Shown here piece after piece: positions 15,359-28,577 of a stretch of 64,000 nucleotides of DNA; the first letter of the stretch is position 1; each line of letters begins with the position of its first letter. Source of the DNA: Hericium rajendrae (taxonomy: Eukaryota > Basidiomycota > Agaricomycetes > Russulales > Hericiaceae); the NCBI GenBank assembly GCA_033439255.1, contig CM065880.1, positions 1,240,001-1,304,000 of the forward strand, read 5' to 3'. The notes beneath the pieces are model-generated. The model saw only the letters and a list, made by a program, of their open reading frames with translations. It was not told where the DNA came from and searched no databases. The translations under genes and the position numbers were made by a program.

Positions 15359-16559
15359 CGCGGCGATTGTCCGGCCTGCCTCTGGTCATGGTCCTAGGTC
15401 TGACATTACTGGTGGGATTCCACTAGTGGACAAGGGCAGTGAAGGTTCCGGGCATGAGCCAGAAATTGGACGTTCTGTACGTTTAGGTTCAGAAGCTGAA
15501 GTTGAAAGTCAGTCGAATGTAGTTTCTGTCGCTGGTTTGAACTTATGGTTTTCGTTTGCATCTTGTATAAGTAGTACTGCCTTTCTTTCGTTAGAAACGG
15601 TTAGACCGGCGAGAGATCATTTGGTATTGACCAGTCCGTTTCAGGAGTTATTGTGTGGATTTCGGTTTTGGAGTAAAGTTGGGCTTCTTGCTCTTGCTAG
15701 TGCTCACGGGGTCCCCATTCCAACTCGTATGAAGAAAGATAATATCGTTTCGATTTTGAAGGAACATATTTGTAATGATCTTTGTGCAGGTGTACGCTAC
15801 GAATTCGCCGCATTATCTAGAGAACGTGTAACCTCGCACAGTAGACATGCGGTAGCACGTGCAGCCCTCGCGCGTTCGAGACGGAGACATGTAGAACAGA
15901 TTCCCAGACCAACAAATGTCTCAACTCTCCATGAGACACGTACAAGACCGGCGGATATAGCTGATGATAATTCTTCAGACGACGAAAATAATGATACATT
16001 TCCTGAATGGTGTACAGATGCGAAAAGACTGCAAATTATTCGTGAGTTCCAGGAGTACATGGATCCTGAGCGCCATCATCCGTATGCTTGTGCGATCTGC
16101 GGTTTGAGTTTTAGAGAAGAAGAATTGGAACGTGTGGCTGCTAATGACTTACCATTGAAGGTGCTTCAGAATCCTGATATTCCAACCCACCTTCAACCTG
16201 TAAACTATGCGTTTTCGGCGTATTCTTGTGCTTACTTGGAACCCGCCGGTATGCATACTCCCAATGTCTTGGGGGATATGAATGTATGCGCGTCATGTTT
16301 GCGGTATCTGAGTATTGATCAGCAACCACCAGATTCCATTGCCAATTTTCAGTATTATGCGCATGATTTATTGCCTGCAGATGTCCTGGATGATTTTCGT
16401 CAGGCTACCGTGCACGAAATACAACTTGTATCTGCGTGCCGGGCGACACAGCTTTCCTATGTTTATTCGTCAGCACAAGGAGGAATAATTGGCGCACCTC
16501 AGCGTTATTGCAAAGGCAATACTGCCATTATTCCACAAGACGTTGCAGTGATGCACCCT

Positions 16560-17580
16560 TTAGCACGCCTTGCAACGGCATTGCCCACTCCCCGCCTCCT
16601 TGCCCGTCCCGCTTCACTTCACCTCAGCCGCACCAAGTCCGCCCACCGCGACGTTGCTCCCCGCACAGGACAAGCGCCCCCACGGGTTTGGGACCGACCG
16701 GGTCGGACTAAAGCCGGTGTCCCATGGTCCGATGCACCGAACGGGCCGGAGATCAACCGGCCGGACGAGTCAGCGGCACAGGAACAGAAGCGTGCCCAGA
16801 GAACCAGCCGGCTCAATCAACGCGCCCTCAAACGCCCACACGCCCCCAGATCACGAGCGGCGCCCGCGACAGTGCGCTACTGACGTCATCCCAGCCATTC
16901 CAGCTCGACGCGCCCGCCGTTCCCGACGCACACCCCGGGCGACGTTGTAAGGTGGCACCTTTGATTCGTTCGTACCACGCGCACACCCTCTGCCCTGCAC
17001 GGGCCGAGCCGCAACGACTCCACTCACCAAGGGACCCGGAGCAGGCAGGATCAGGAAGGAATTGGAGATTGGGTCGGTCAGCGGGAGGTTGTCGTAGGAA
17101 GTCGCGCCGGGCCGCCTGAGGCGGCCTTGCCCATTTGTACCGTAGCTACTGACTTAGAGAATGGGAACGGAATCTGCCTTTTTCCCCTCAGAGCTCAGAT
17201 CTCACAAAGCCCGCCGTTTGACGTTCTCACCCCAGCCTCTAAGCATGTCACAGACGTAGCTCTTCTCACTTTCTCGTGTCGCTCATCGTATTCGTCGTAC
17301 TCATCGCTGCGCCGTTATCTACAAGCCGTATCACCTAAGACCCGTGAGTCTTGTCGTACCATCATCGTCCCTAGCAGAGCCGTGTCGGAAGTCGCCCGCG
17401 CGCAGCAAGCTCGCCCTCCGCGGCCTTGCTCCCCTGCCCGTAGTACGATCACCCGTCAGCTACACGTCTCGGCGCTCCCCTCTTGAGATACTTGGTCCCC
17501 TCGCACCCCCCGGTACTCTGTTGGTTTTGGTTTTGGCTGCCGCCTCCATTCCCAGGGTCCACACATCAGCGGGTGTATCG
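16560..17580. mobile_element. GC-rich insertion inside the Helitron N-terminal region
   Basis: The Helitron protein breaks off after IIPQDVAVM (about 16553) and resumes with ILPPAKTDMEHAIC (about 17585) in a different frame. Between them lie roughly 1,020 bp of GC- and CpG-rich sequence unlike the flanks. The interior from about 17170 has pyrimidine-rich, LTR-like character (CTGCCTTTTTCCCCTC, TCTCACTTTCTCGTGTC). I found no convincing inverted ends or target duplication, so a solo LTR, another transposon fragment or a captured host fragment are all possible. Open frames across the junctions are read-through artefacts. Confidence 0.5.
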
Positions 17581-20500
17581 AATATATTGCCGCCAGCAAA
17601 AACGGACATGGAACATGCTATTTGCGTGTTGTTTATTGGTGGTACAAAACCTGTTACTTCAAAAAATGTTAAAGAACTAAGTCCAGTATTAGCTTCGAGA
17701 TCACAAGTGGAGAGGATGATTAAGTTTTTAATTGCCAATAATACTCATTATCGCGAGTCAGGAATTGCCTTTGATCGGTCAAATCTGGATGCGTTATGTT
17801 CGGGCCCACATTTCCGAGGGGATACAGGTATCACGACAGCGATTGAAATCCAGCATATTGAGAATGATTGCAAAACCGCGTCAGCTGTAAACTCTGGGTA
17901 TACTGATCCCGAGGACAGACCTACGTTTTCGGGCGAAGACTTATTGGTTGAGGTTACAGGATTTCCGTCCGCGTCGTCGAATATTATTGCTCATGCAAAT
18001 GCAAAAGCACAAGCATTGCAATGGTGCAAAGACGAATGTCCATTTATCGGGATGAGAGGAGGAAATAAATTGTTTCCGGACCGTGACCATCGGTTATTAA
18101 GCTTCGCCTTTCCTGATCTTGACCCGTGGGGGATTGGGTCGTTCAGTAATCCTTTGCGGTGCGGACGTCAGTGTATCTCTTTCGCGAGACAACTTAGGAA
18201 TATGTTGCAATGCATGAACGCGCCTTTTCGTAAACATCCACGGTTAGCTTATGTTGGGTGGAATGTACAGCAGAAGCTTGAAGTCACGCAAAGCGTTAAA
18301 TTTAAAGTAAATGAGTCAGCGTATCAGTCAATGTGTGAAGAGATCGTTGAATCTGCTGACGTTTTAGAATCAATGCAAAAAAAATGGTCCACCAACGTCT
18401 TTGCAAAGCCGTCCACTGAACGAGAAAGAAAAGTATTAAGACTTCTTAATCGGTTGAAAGTTATCGCGAAGGACTTACGAGGTTCAAGCGGTCATCGTCT
18501 AAAGATGCGCAACGAAATCAGGGCATTGTTGAAAGAGCTTGGTTGTCCAGCGTTGTTTGTGACATTAAATCCGTCCGATATACACAGTCGCTTGCTTCAT
18601 ATTTTGTCTGGGGGGAATCTTGATGAGTTCGCTTTGCTATCCAATTTTCAATGTGCGCGGGCTGTTGCAGATGATCCAGCGGCTGCAGCTCAATTTTTTG
18701 ACATTACAATCCGCGCCTTCCTCCGAATCATTGTTCGGTATGGAAATGACCCACCGGGAATATTTGGGACATGTACTGGTTATTACGGTACGGTCGAGGC
18801 GCAAGGATGAGGAACTCTTCATTGTCATATGCTGTTATGGTTGCGAGGTAATTTGAATCCACAAAAATTACGTTCCAAAATGGCAGAAGACGCTGAATTT
18901 AAAGTTGATATGTTTCGATGGATAGAGTGTATAGTGAAATGTGAGTTGCCTGACATGGAGCATGTACTAGCACATACGCGGGAACATCCAGTACGCCGTC
19001 CTGCTTTTAGTGCCAACTTTGACCCTCGCTTACATCCAGGACCATACTTGCCGACTGATGGATCTATGAGCGACGAAGACATTCGTCAGTTTGAAACTGG
19101 ATTCAGAGAGTGCATAAAGGAACTTGCGATCAGATGTAATTGGCACGTTCATCACGAAACTTGTTGGAAGCATCTAAAGCCTGGAGAACCCCGAGACGAC
19201 GATCATTGTCGCATGCATATGAATGGAAGTACAAGAGCACTTACTGAAATCGACGAAGAGACAGAATCTATTTTGTTGCGCCGCTTACATCCGTGGATCA
19301 ACAACTTTAATGACGTGATATTGTTTTTACTGAGATCGAATATGGATGTTAAGTATATTGGTTCAGGCGAAGCCGCGAAAGCTTTGGTGTTTTATGTAAC
19401 AGATTACATCACGAAATCAGCCTTGCCTACTCACCTTGGATTGTCGGCGTTGATTTCCGCTATAAGATCTAACTCGGCCAAGTTTGCGAACTCGGATGTT
19501 GATCAGCAGACTATTTCACGCAGCCTAATGACAAAAGTTGTCAATGCAATGATGGCGAGACAAGAGATATCACACGCACAAATAATGAGTTACCTTGTCG
19601 GCGGCGGAGATCAGTATAGCAGTCATAAATTTTGATGTCTAGATTGGGGAAGTTTAGATAGATGGATCAAAGTTCAAAGTAGGCAGAACGGGACTCAGCG
19701 ACTAACTGATGAGGATCAAGTACTCCCTGCGGATGACTTGGGAGACGTGCAGACGCATGTTGAAGACGGAGGCGTTGAGAACAGTGCATCTAATCATGAT
19801 TCAATGAATTTTAGAGACAGCTCCGTAATGCTGACGGTTGAGGACGGGCATGTGAGTGGTAGTTCACTTCTGTTAGATTATTGTTATCGAGGAGTGTCGC
19901 CTGAATTTGAGAAATTGACAGTATGGGATCACGTTTCATGGGTTCATAAATTGAAGAAGGAAACAGAGGCTATAAGAACTGAATGTCAACCTTCGCGACG
20001 GGGTCGAGTAGCAGCGAACAGAGTTCCTTATAGTAGTAGTCGGCATCCGTTACATGACACTCACTTTAGTCGGATCGGCATTGAAAAATTTGTTCCCGTT
20101 GTTCTAGGTCCTACAATTAGACGTCGAGATCGCAGCTTTGAAGAAAAAGAAGACTTCTGTCGAGCCATGCTGATATTATTCAAGCCGTGGTGTGAATTAG
20201 GACATTTGAGAGCTGAGGGTGAATCATGGAGTGACGCATTTGATCAATATAGCTTTCCGACTAACTTACAAAGTATTATTAATAACATTCACATTGAGAA
20301 TGAATGTCGCGATGCACGAGAGCAGTATGATGACACTCGAAGAGCAGGCGATGTTGACCCTCTCATAGCTGGACATGGTGCAGGAAACGAGCGTGGGGAA
20401 TTCTCTGAAGAAGCTTTAACATTATCACTACTGCACGATGATACATTGCGAGATCTTACCTTGGAATTCGCAGAAACGGAAGGCGAGGATGACAGCGACA

Positions 20501-23432
20501 TGTATTCTCGCAACCAAAACGACCGCAATGTTGAAAGTTTGCGCGGGCTGCAACAAGCTGGAATTTTAGATAGCACCAAATTATGCCCGCGAAGGAAAAA
20601 AAAACTGGAATGGAAAGAAGATGGAAATGATATCAACCATAGCCTGCGTTTGTATCAAAAAAAGATGAGAAAGCTTAAGGCTGATAAACGTCCGCGAGTC
20701 AACATACCTGCACCTAATTCACCCCGTTCACCTACACAAGCCGATATCCACGCACATGCGCAAACTTCCATAGAACATGTAACACACGGTGAAGCATCCA
20801 CTGCGACGTTTCCAGCCACAATGGTTTGTGAAACGACAGAGGAGAAGCTTGCTATGTTGAACTACCTGCTCATGTCTAACAATATATCAGGAAATGATGA
20901 ACAAGAAAGGGCGGTTAAAATTATAGCGAATCATTACATGACGAGGAACTCTGACCAATTGTTGATGTACATTTCTGGCGTGGGTGGAACGGGGAAAAGC
21001 CATGTCATTAACACCGTTGTTGAATTTTTCCAGCGTTGCAGTTCTTCATCCGAGTTGCTCCTCAGCGCTCCAACGGGTAATGCTGCCGTCCTCATCAAAG
21101 GGTATACTATCCATGCCCTGACGTATTTGCCTAAAATTCGCAAAAAAATGCCCCCCGTTGAGGAATTAAGTCAAATATGGAAAGATGTTCGATACCTTGT
21201 TATCGACGAAGTGTCTATGATATCGGCTTCGTTGTTGTCACAAATTTCGCAGCATCTAGCACTTGCTAAAGGATGGGATCCCGCTACATCTGATGTTCCA
21301 TTCGGAGGTATAAATGTTATCTTTGCTGGTGATTTTGGGCAACTCCCCCCCATTAGGCAGCGGAGTCTATACTCGCATGAATTGGTGACTAATATCGGCA
21401 CTGCTATCGGGCAATCAGTTGATGGGCAAGAGGCATTGCATGGCGCTTACTTATGGCGCCAAGTCCGTACAGTTGTGTCATTGCAGAAAAATTGACGACA
21501 TGCGAAGGATCCCTTCTATGCAGAATTAGTAGGACGAATTCGCGAGGGTAAAGGTACCGAAAGAAGCACGCTACCTTCCGGCTGCGATTATACCGTGTTG
21601 TTACGCCGAGAGCTTAGTTGTTTGACAAGGAATACGAATTTATCGCGTGAGGAGTTCGCAAACTGTCCGATATTAGTCGGTGACAAAGCCTTGCATGATA
21701 AAATCAACCAGTCCATCATTCTCGCTAAAGCATCTGAGGTTGGAGAACCAGTTGATTATTTTGTAAGTAAGGACCGGCATAATAACAGAACTGTTTTACT
21801 TACTGGGGAAGCAGCAGCAAAAGCCCGTAGAATTCCATCGACTTTTACTGATGACGCGTTGGGAACTATCCCAATGTTTCGAGGAATGAAGGTTATGGTT
21901 GTTGATAATGCGGATATGTCTCATGGTATAGTCAACGGCCGTGAAGGTATTCTGTATCATGTTGAGTATCAGATGGACGAGGATGGCTTAAAACACGCGA
22001 CCTGTGCTTTTATTTATATCGCAGGATGCGGCATCCACTTGAATGGCCTTCAGCCGGATATCGTCCCAATCTTTCCCATTGGTTCTTGGTTTCGTTACAG
22101 CTATGGAGGCGAAACGTTTGGAATTAGTCGTGAGCAACTTCCTTTACTTCCTGCATATGCCTACACAGATTATAAAAGCCAAGGACGATCGTTAGAACAT
22201 GTCATCGCTGACTTATCAAGCGCCAATGGGCTTCAAGGATTGTATGTGATGCTTTCTCGAGTTACTTCATTGAAAGGCCTCGCGATTCTGAGATGGTTTC
22301 CGTCGCATAGAATAGCCCGGCCTTTACCTCATGACCTGCGGGACGAATTTATGCGAATAGAACAGTTGAGTGAAGAAACTAGACTGACTTTTGAACGTGG
22401 CCAACAACAACGTAGCTTGGGCTCGCCCACGTTGTTTTAGACGTGGAAGAAATTCAACTCAGCATCACGTGTTCTATGGCCACGACAACCCGCTGCGACT
22501 CAAACCTACTAGTCGAACCAGCTACCATCCTCGACTTTCCTATACACCACTTCCAACCACTCGCGATCTCTCAACCTTATCATGCCCAAACTATTTCCGA
22601 CCTGGCCCACAGAGACGTGGAGCAACATCATTTCTAGCCTCGATTTCTATGACTTACACATGCTAGCTCGCACCAACCATTATCTGCAGGACGTTGCCCA
22701 TGCCCATATACGTCTTCTCGTTTCTCTAGCACTACAGCGCTATGTGGTGCGACAAGATCATTTGTTTCATGTGCTTCGGCAGACGGACTCTGTCATTTCT
22801 GGGCCCTTTCTAGCCGACTTGTTGGCTCGTGTCGACTCCAAGGAACCTTGCACGATGGAAGTCCTTTGTCCACTTGGACGTAAACCTTTCGACTTAGTTC
22901 TCAGTTATCTGCGCGATGAAGAAGGCTACCAGCCTGAAGTGCAAAACGAGCACGAGGACGGCATCATCGACGGCGTTTTCTGCGACAGCACAGGCAGTTG
23001 TCAAGGTTTCTCTCGCAGGATCAGCGACAAGATCGTCTTGAAGAATCCCACCCGCAATCTTTTCATCGTCTTAGTCCAAAGCATTGGCAAGTCCGCCCTT
23101 GACTCCCTAACAGACCGCCCAACGACACTCGAAATGAACTATCTATCACCAACGACCCTTGTCTGTGCATATCCTTCCTTCACTTTCCAACACGAAGCCA
23201 TTATCTTGCCTCCTTCTCTTCGAAACCATCGAAACAAAGCACAAGCTCATTGGTGTCGCTATCTAATCCGAGGGTACGATCTGATCTCTTTGGCCTCGAA
23301 CCTGTACAGTCCAAACCGAAGACACGCTAGGAGAGAAGTCGAGGGTTGCAATCCCCAATGTCCGTTTTGCCGACGTTCTTTCATAGACTCTGGGTCTTGG
23401 AGATTTCATCTTATCGACATGCAATGGCAGCT

Positions 23433-23919
23433 TGTAACGGATGGTTTATCAGTTACTACTATAGTCTTCTACTTTCTTACTCTTTTCTACCTGGCTTACT
23501 TTTCGAGTTTTGCAGAGTTTCCTTATTAGGATAGCTGAGTTTGAATCATGTACTTAGAGCGGATTTCCTTATTGGGAATAAGGATCTATCTTGCCAACTC
23601 ACCACCATCTGTCTGCTTTTGTCTCAGTCTCTGCTTGTTCTCCTCATATCTGAAAGGTTCTCTTGGGATCCAACCCTCAAAGGAAGGTGTGTGGCCCCCA
23701 AAACCCTCATTAGGAGGTCTATATCTACTGCTGGCCCTCAGAGGAGGTGCCAGCTCATCACTCATCTGCTTGGCTGCAGGACTGAGGCATCCTCGGTTCT
23801 GTTAGCTCTAGCTCGTGGACTCTCTCTAGGAGGTCTACAACACCTTTATACCCTCCTCACTCGCTCGCCTACCTTGGACTTCCTGGGCAGTAGCGGCTCG
23901 ACCTCTATCGTCCGTTACA
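23433..23919 (+). repeat. 5' long terminal repeat
   Basis: Starts TGTAACGGATGG and ends GTCCGTTACA; the ends form a short inverted repeat (TGTAACGG/CCGTTACA). Against the 3' LTR I see only two substitutions, both transitions, near 23837 (A versus G) and 23860 (G versus A). Confidence 0.9.
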
Positions 23920-26900
23920 AAGGTGGACATATCCGGAAGTCCACTTGTCTCTGGCTGGCTGGTGAGGACTTCACATGTCTCATTCAGTTCCCCTCTCCCT
24001 GGACGTGGCATCCATGTCCAGGTTCCTTATCTCAAGCGACGATGTCAAGTCGTCTTATCGCCATTCGCTGGAGAGCCGCGTTCTTGCTCTCCGGTCTCAT
24101 TCCCTTGTCGACAGTGATCTTGTCGACAATGGGCTTGGTATCCGAGCCCATCAGTTTCGGATCAGGGAGCCCTTGCTCCACTTTGCCTTAGAGGTCATCG
24201 AGCGACTTCAATCGTTGCTCGATCAAGTTGGGTTTTGCCTGCCATACCCCCCGAGTTCTGTCTTTATGGTCGACAGGGATCTCGTTCTCTGTTCCTGTCT
24301 CCATGGGTCACTGTCTCCCTGGGATGTTCGTTGGGCCTGGCGCACTTTGCAGGCACGAGTTGCTGAAGGTGTCGATATCCTATTCCGGTATGCAGGTGCT
24401 CTTCCTCCTGCCATCAAGACTCCTCCTCCTCCTCGAGTTGAGGACCTCAGGGACGTGGAATCCATGTCCCTGGCAGTCCCAGGAGCTCCCCACCTTCGCA
24501 TAGAACATGTCCCATGTGTTCTCCGGCCACTGTCTGTCGACGCAAGACTCGCTCGGCCATTCCAGGCCTCCTCCTCCTCTGGGCAGCTCCCTGCCTCCAG
24601 CTCCTCCTTCAGCCCAATTCTGGCTGCTTGGAGGGCTCTATATGCATCTCTAGTCCTCATAGAGATGCTTCGCTTCATCGCCCTATCAACAGGGCCTTGC
24701 CTCGAGAACTCCCATGCCGAGGAGAGGGTCAGGGAGCCTGGTAGTTCACCCCCTCTCTAACTCTCTCATTTCTGGATGGATTCCCTTGGTTTCTTTTGTA
24801 TCCTATTCGCTTTTCAAACGCTTTCCACCTCGCTTCAAGTCCAGGAGGCTGGGGGGGCTGTAGATCGCTGAGATCAGGCTCTGTCAGGCGATGTAGGGAG
24901 GGTTTGGATGCAAATCGTGCTTTGTACGTTGTCCCTGCTCCTTAAACCACTCCACCATCCTCTTTGCCTTTTCAAACGCTTTCGAACGAGCCCAAGAACG
25001 TCTCAAGCGCTCCAGCGGTTGTCAAGATATCTTCATGCTCTCCTCATCCTCCCTCTGAAGCGAAATTTCACTGTATTTCCTTCAAATTTTCTTCCATTCC
25101 TTCGAAACTTGCTCCGTGGAATCCATGTAGCATTTGATACACCTTCGCATATCCGCTTTCACCCTGGGAGAAGACCCAACCTGTCAAATCTTCGCCATAG
25201 TCCATCTCCTATGGCCGGACTATCCTGGGGCTCATGAAGTCAGTTCTGCACGGATCCTTATACGGACAGGACGCCTCGATTCGGACCATCCACACGAATC
25301 CAACGAGCCCTTGCACGAGCTGATTGGAGCCCTAGTTCCCATTTCATCGGCGATCCTGCTCTGCCTGGAGGAGAGATCATATTGCACTGCTGTATCTCTC
25401 CTTTCCCTCTATCGATTTGGAACCGGGTTTTTGCACGTCAATGTGTGCCTTTAGGACCGTTCCGCTCACCAGGACGCTTTTCAGAGTGTCCAGCCATCCC
25501 CTTGGAATCCGAGGGTATCAAGGACGCTTCCTGGTGCGCTAAGATGGCCATAGCGTGGCGCCCATGCTAGCTATGACCAAACGGACTTTTGGCCTGAGTC
25601 CGCATTGCAAATACGCTTCGAACGAGCCCTCATACGTCCAGATCCGACCACCGGTTCTCATTATGCTCGAGGGGCTACTCACCCTGCTGCCCCTCCTGAG
25701 TGCCAGCTGGTATCTCCCTTAATACTGGACCGATTTCGAAGCGGTCTTTTGCACTCGACTCGCATTATTGACCCGGTACTGGAACACCAAAACGATTTGA
25801 GGGACGTCCAGCCGTTCCTCCGGAATTATGTCCATAGTCCAGGGGATTCCCCAGGCAGCCCCAGCTCCATATCTCCGTGACCAGGGGTGCTATCAACAAG
25901 CGGTTTCTTGTCATCTATTCCTTTATTTCACCATATTCATTCGTCTTAAGACCAGGAGGCTGGGGGGGCTGCCAATGGCCGGACTTGGGCGACCCTGGGC
26001 GATGTAGTGGCACTTGGATGAAGCTCTGTGGTATCCACTGGAGCTTCATTCCTCCTGTTCTTCCTACATTCAGCCTACCCTTTGCAAACGCTTTTCAACA
26101 AGCCCAAGATCGTGCTGATTGGTCCAGCCGTTCTCAAGATCGAATCATCTCCTCTTCCTCCTCCCTCTGGGGCGAAATTTCCTTGTATCTTCTTCAATTC
26201 TCCTCCAATTCTTTCGAAACCTTTCTCGGTGGAATCAACTGAGAATTCGCTTTCGTATTCCTGCATTTGTTCTGCGCTGAGAGGCTCCTTTCTTCGCCAT
26301 CTCTCTGGCCCTGCCTGTTCTTCAGGCCAGACTCATCTCTACACCCAAGGCCGAATATCTGGCGGATTGTCAAACGGTTCGAACGCCCAAGTTTGCGTTT
26401 TTAATGCGATTCCAACAAGCCCTCATACGACCTGATACGACCAGCCCTTCCCATTTCACCTATGGGGCCACAGCCTCTGGGAAGGGCCCAGACTGCATAT
26501 CCATATCTCTGCTGTCCGTGGACCAATTCCTAAGCAGATTTTTGCATCTGGACCGCAATAATCGTCGCATTCTGGGACACCCAAAACATCTCCAGGAGCA
26601 CCATCACATTCCGTTGGATTCCAATGGAACAGGTGGTGCTCTTGGGTGCCTTAGAAGGCTTGTAGCGCTCGATCCACATGCGCTATTGCCGCAAACTCTT
26701 CTGTCCCTTAACATGTTCATAAAAGGGATTCGAACAAGCCTTCAATTGTGGTTATCCGCCCAGCCGTTCCCATTCGACCTTCGTCTGGCCTTTGCAGCTA
26801 GCCATCCTCCCTATCCTGCCACATCTCCTTCATTTCTGGACCGATTTGGACGTGGATTTTTGCGCTCTGCTCGCATACTCGAACGCTTTGAATCCCTATA

Positions 26901-28090
26901 TGAGCTCTGGGGTATTCTATGGCTTGGGTAGTCATCCAGCAAGTCACTTGGCGATTTAGGCCTCTTTTGGCTCGGCCATATCTCGGCATCCAGACCACTA
27001 ATCAACAAGCGGATTTTGCATCTCCTCCGCATTGTTCACACCTCCAAAACGCGCCCTCACACGTCCTAATCCGACATGACCTTGCTCCGCAAATCCCTTC
27101 TCTCCATCCTCATCTCCTTCAACATCCTAGGGATGGCATCCATCCCTTTCTGCTTATCTGCAACCCTCGCTGCTCTTACGCTCTGTGATCCTCATTCAAT
27201 CCTGTCTACTCTCAACTCAAATCTCCTGCACCAGTCTGGGGGAGCTCGCACGCCTCACTCATTGTCCGTCCTCGACCCCACCATCCACCCATATTTGGAC
27301 TTCCATCTAGTTTCTGATGCAGAGTCTGGGGGGGCTTGTGTGACTAGGGCCTGTGGCACAGTTTTCAGGATTTTGGGACCTTAGAGGTATGGAGGTTTCG
27401 CTCCCCCTGTCCATCTACTGGGAGTACCTGCACAGAGCTAGCGATGGGGGGCTATAGGGATGTATAGGAGGGAGGCTGGAGCCTTGCAGAGCACAGGATC
27501 CAGCATTCCTTTGGAGTCAGATCCTTAGGGCTGAGAGCAGCTGGGAGCTGCATAGGAGCTTGTGAGATCCTGCCTTTCTGCTGTGAGCAGACTGGAGGAG
27601 TGGCTGGATGCCTCAGGCCTCAGCCATCCTGAGACCAGCTTGGAGACCTAGGAGCTGAAGAGATCCTGTCTCTTTGCTGAGAGCAGTCTGGAGTCTAGGT
27701 GGCTGAGATAGCCTGTGGCCTTGGCTTAGCATCTTTCATCCTTCCCTTTTGGATGTGAAGTGCTGCAGCTGGAGGACTTGTAGCTTGGCTAGGGTTGGAG
27801 GCTGCTCTGTTAAGAGAGCTTGGTGCAGTTAAGTCTGGAGCTGCAGAGCTTCACATGCAGATTTTCTCTTCAATTTTCTTCTCTAATTTTTCACTCTAAT
27901 TTTTCACTCTAATTTTTCACTTTTATCTTGTTTCTACTTTCTTCTCTAGATTTTTCTCTGATTTTTCTACTTTAACTCTTTTTCTTCTTTTCTAATTTTG
28001 TCTTGTTCCCTTTCTGCTTTGTTCATTCTCAGCTTTGCACTACTCACTTTGTGTTCAGGAGTCTCAAAGACCAAGAAAGTGGGGGGGCTC

Positions 28091-28577
28091 TGTAACGGAT
28101 GGTTTATCAGTTACTACTATAGTCTTCTACTTTCTTACTCTTTTCTACCTGGCTTACTTTTCGAGTTTTGCAGAGTTTCCTTATTAGGATAGCTGAGTTT
28201 GAATCATGTACTTAGAGCGGATTTCCTTATTGGGAATAAGGATCTATCTTGCCAACTCACCACCATCTGTCTGCTTTTGTCTCAGTCTCTGCTTGTTCTC
28301 CTCATATCTGAAAGGTTCTCTTGGGATCCAACCCTCAAAGGAAGGTGTGTGGCCCCCAAAACCCTCATTAGGAGGTCTATATCTACTGCTGGCCCTCAGA
28401 GGAGGTGCCAGCTCATCACTCATCTGCTTGGCTGCAGGACTGAGGCATCCTCGGTTCTGTTAGCTCTAGCTCGTGGACTCTCTCTAGGAGGTCTACGACA
28501 CCTTTATACCCTCCTCACTCACTCGCCTACCTTGGACTTCCTGGGCAGTAGCGGCTCGACCTCTATCGTCCGTTACA
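28091..28577 (+). repeat. 3' long terminal repeat
   Basis: Same length and termini as the 5' copy. It follows the polypurine tract directly and is followed by the CAGCT target duplication and the resumed host gene. Confidence 0.9.

Larger units (their letters stand above)
14888..22440 (+). mobile_element. Helitron, decayed autonomous copy
   Basis: A rolling-circle DNA transposon encoding a Rep/helicase protein whose remains run from about 14888 to 22440. I could not fix the termini. A 5' TC and a 3' hairpin followed by CTRR are expected, and no convincing hairpin was found between 22441 and the gene starting at 22582; the 5' end should lie between 14614 and 14888. Codon use and the AT-rich silent positions differ from the housekeeping genes on the left. 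An insert of about 1 kb interrupts it near 16560-17580. Confidence 0.85.
14888..22440 (+). pseudogene. Helitron RepHel protein, broken by three stops and an insertion
   Basis: Four N-terminal exons (14888-14966, 15012-15107, 15159-15296, 15349 onward) lead into an open frame with a CxxC segment (PYACAICGLSFREEE). After the insert it resumes at about 17585 (LPPAKTDMEHAICVLFIGG). The Rep domain has LFVTLNPSDIHSRLLHIL and the HUH motif LHCH at 18817-18828. The Pif1-type helicase has Walker A GVGGTGKSHVI (near 20980), DEVSMISASLL, FAGDFGQLPPI and TDYKSQGRSLEHVI. In-frame TGA codons lie at 18808, 19633 and 21493. From family resemblance the first two replace Arg (CGA) and the third Trp (TGG). The protein cannot be made as one piece, so the copy is dead or at most trans-mobilised. 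Confidence 0.85.
23433..28577 (+). mobile_element. young non-autonomous LTR retrotransposon (LARD-like)
   Basis: Two 487-bp direct repeats (23433-23919 and 28091-28577) begin TGTAACGG and end CCGTTACA. The 5-bp sequence CAGCT flanks both sides (23428-23432 and 28578-28582) as a target duplication. A purine tract (AAAGTGGGGGGGCT) lies just before the 3' LTR. The internal 4.17 kb encodes nothing I can recognise as Gag, protease, reverse transcriptase or integrase. The longest frame, 23975-24760 (261 aa), is Leu/Ser/Arg-rich and nondescript. It must therefore have been mobilised by another element's proteins. Confidence 0.9.

Noticed and set aside
16436-16883. C-terminal extension of the Helitron frame past 16555
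   Set aside because: The sequence there is the inserted GC-rich segment; the Arg/Pro/Ala-rich tail is read-through into the insert.
23975-24760. 261-codon frame as a possible gag gene of the LTR element
   Set aside because: No zinc knuckle, protease or other retroelement motif, and other frames in the region are similarly long. Left as unassigned internal sequence.
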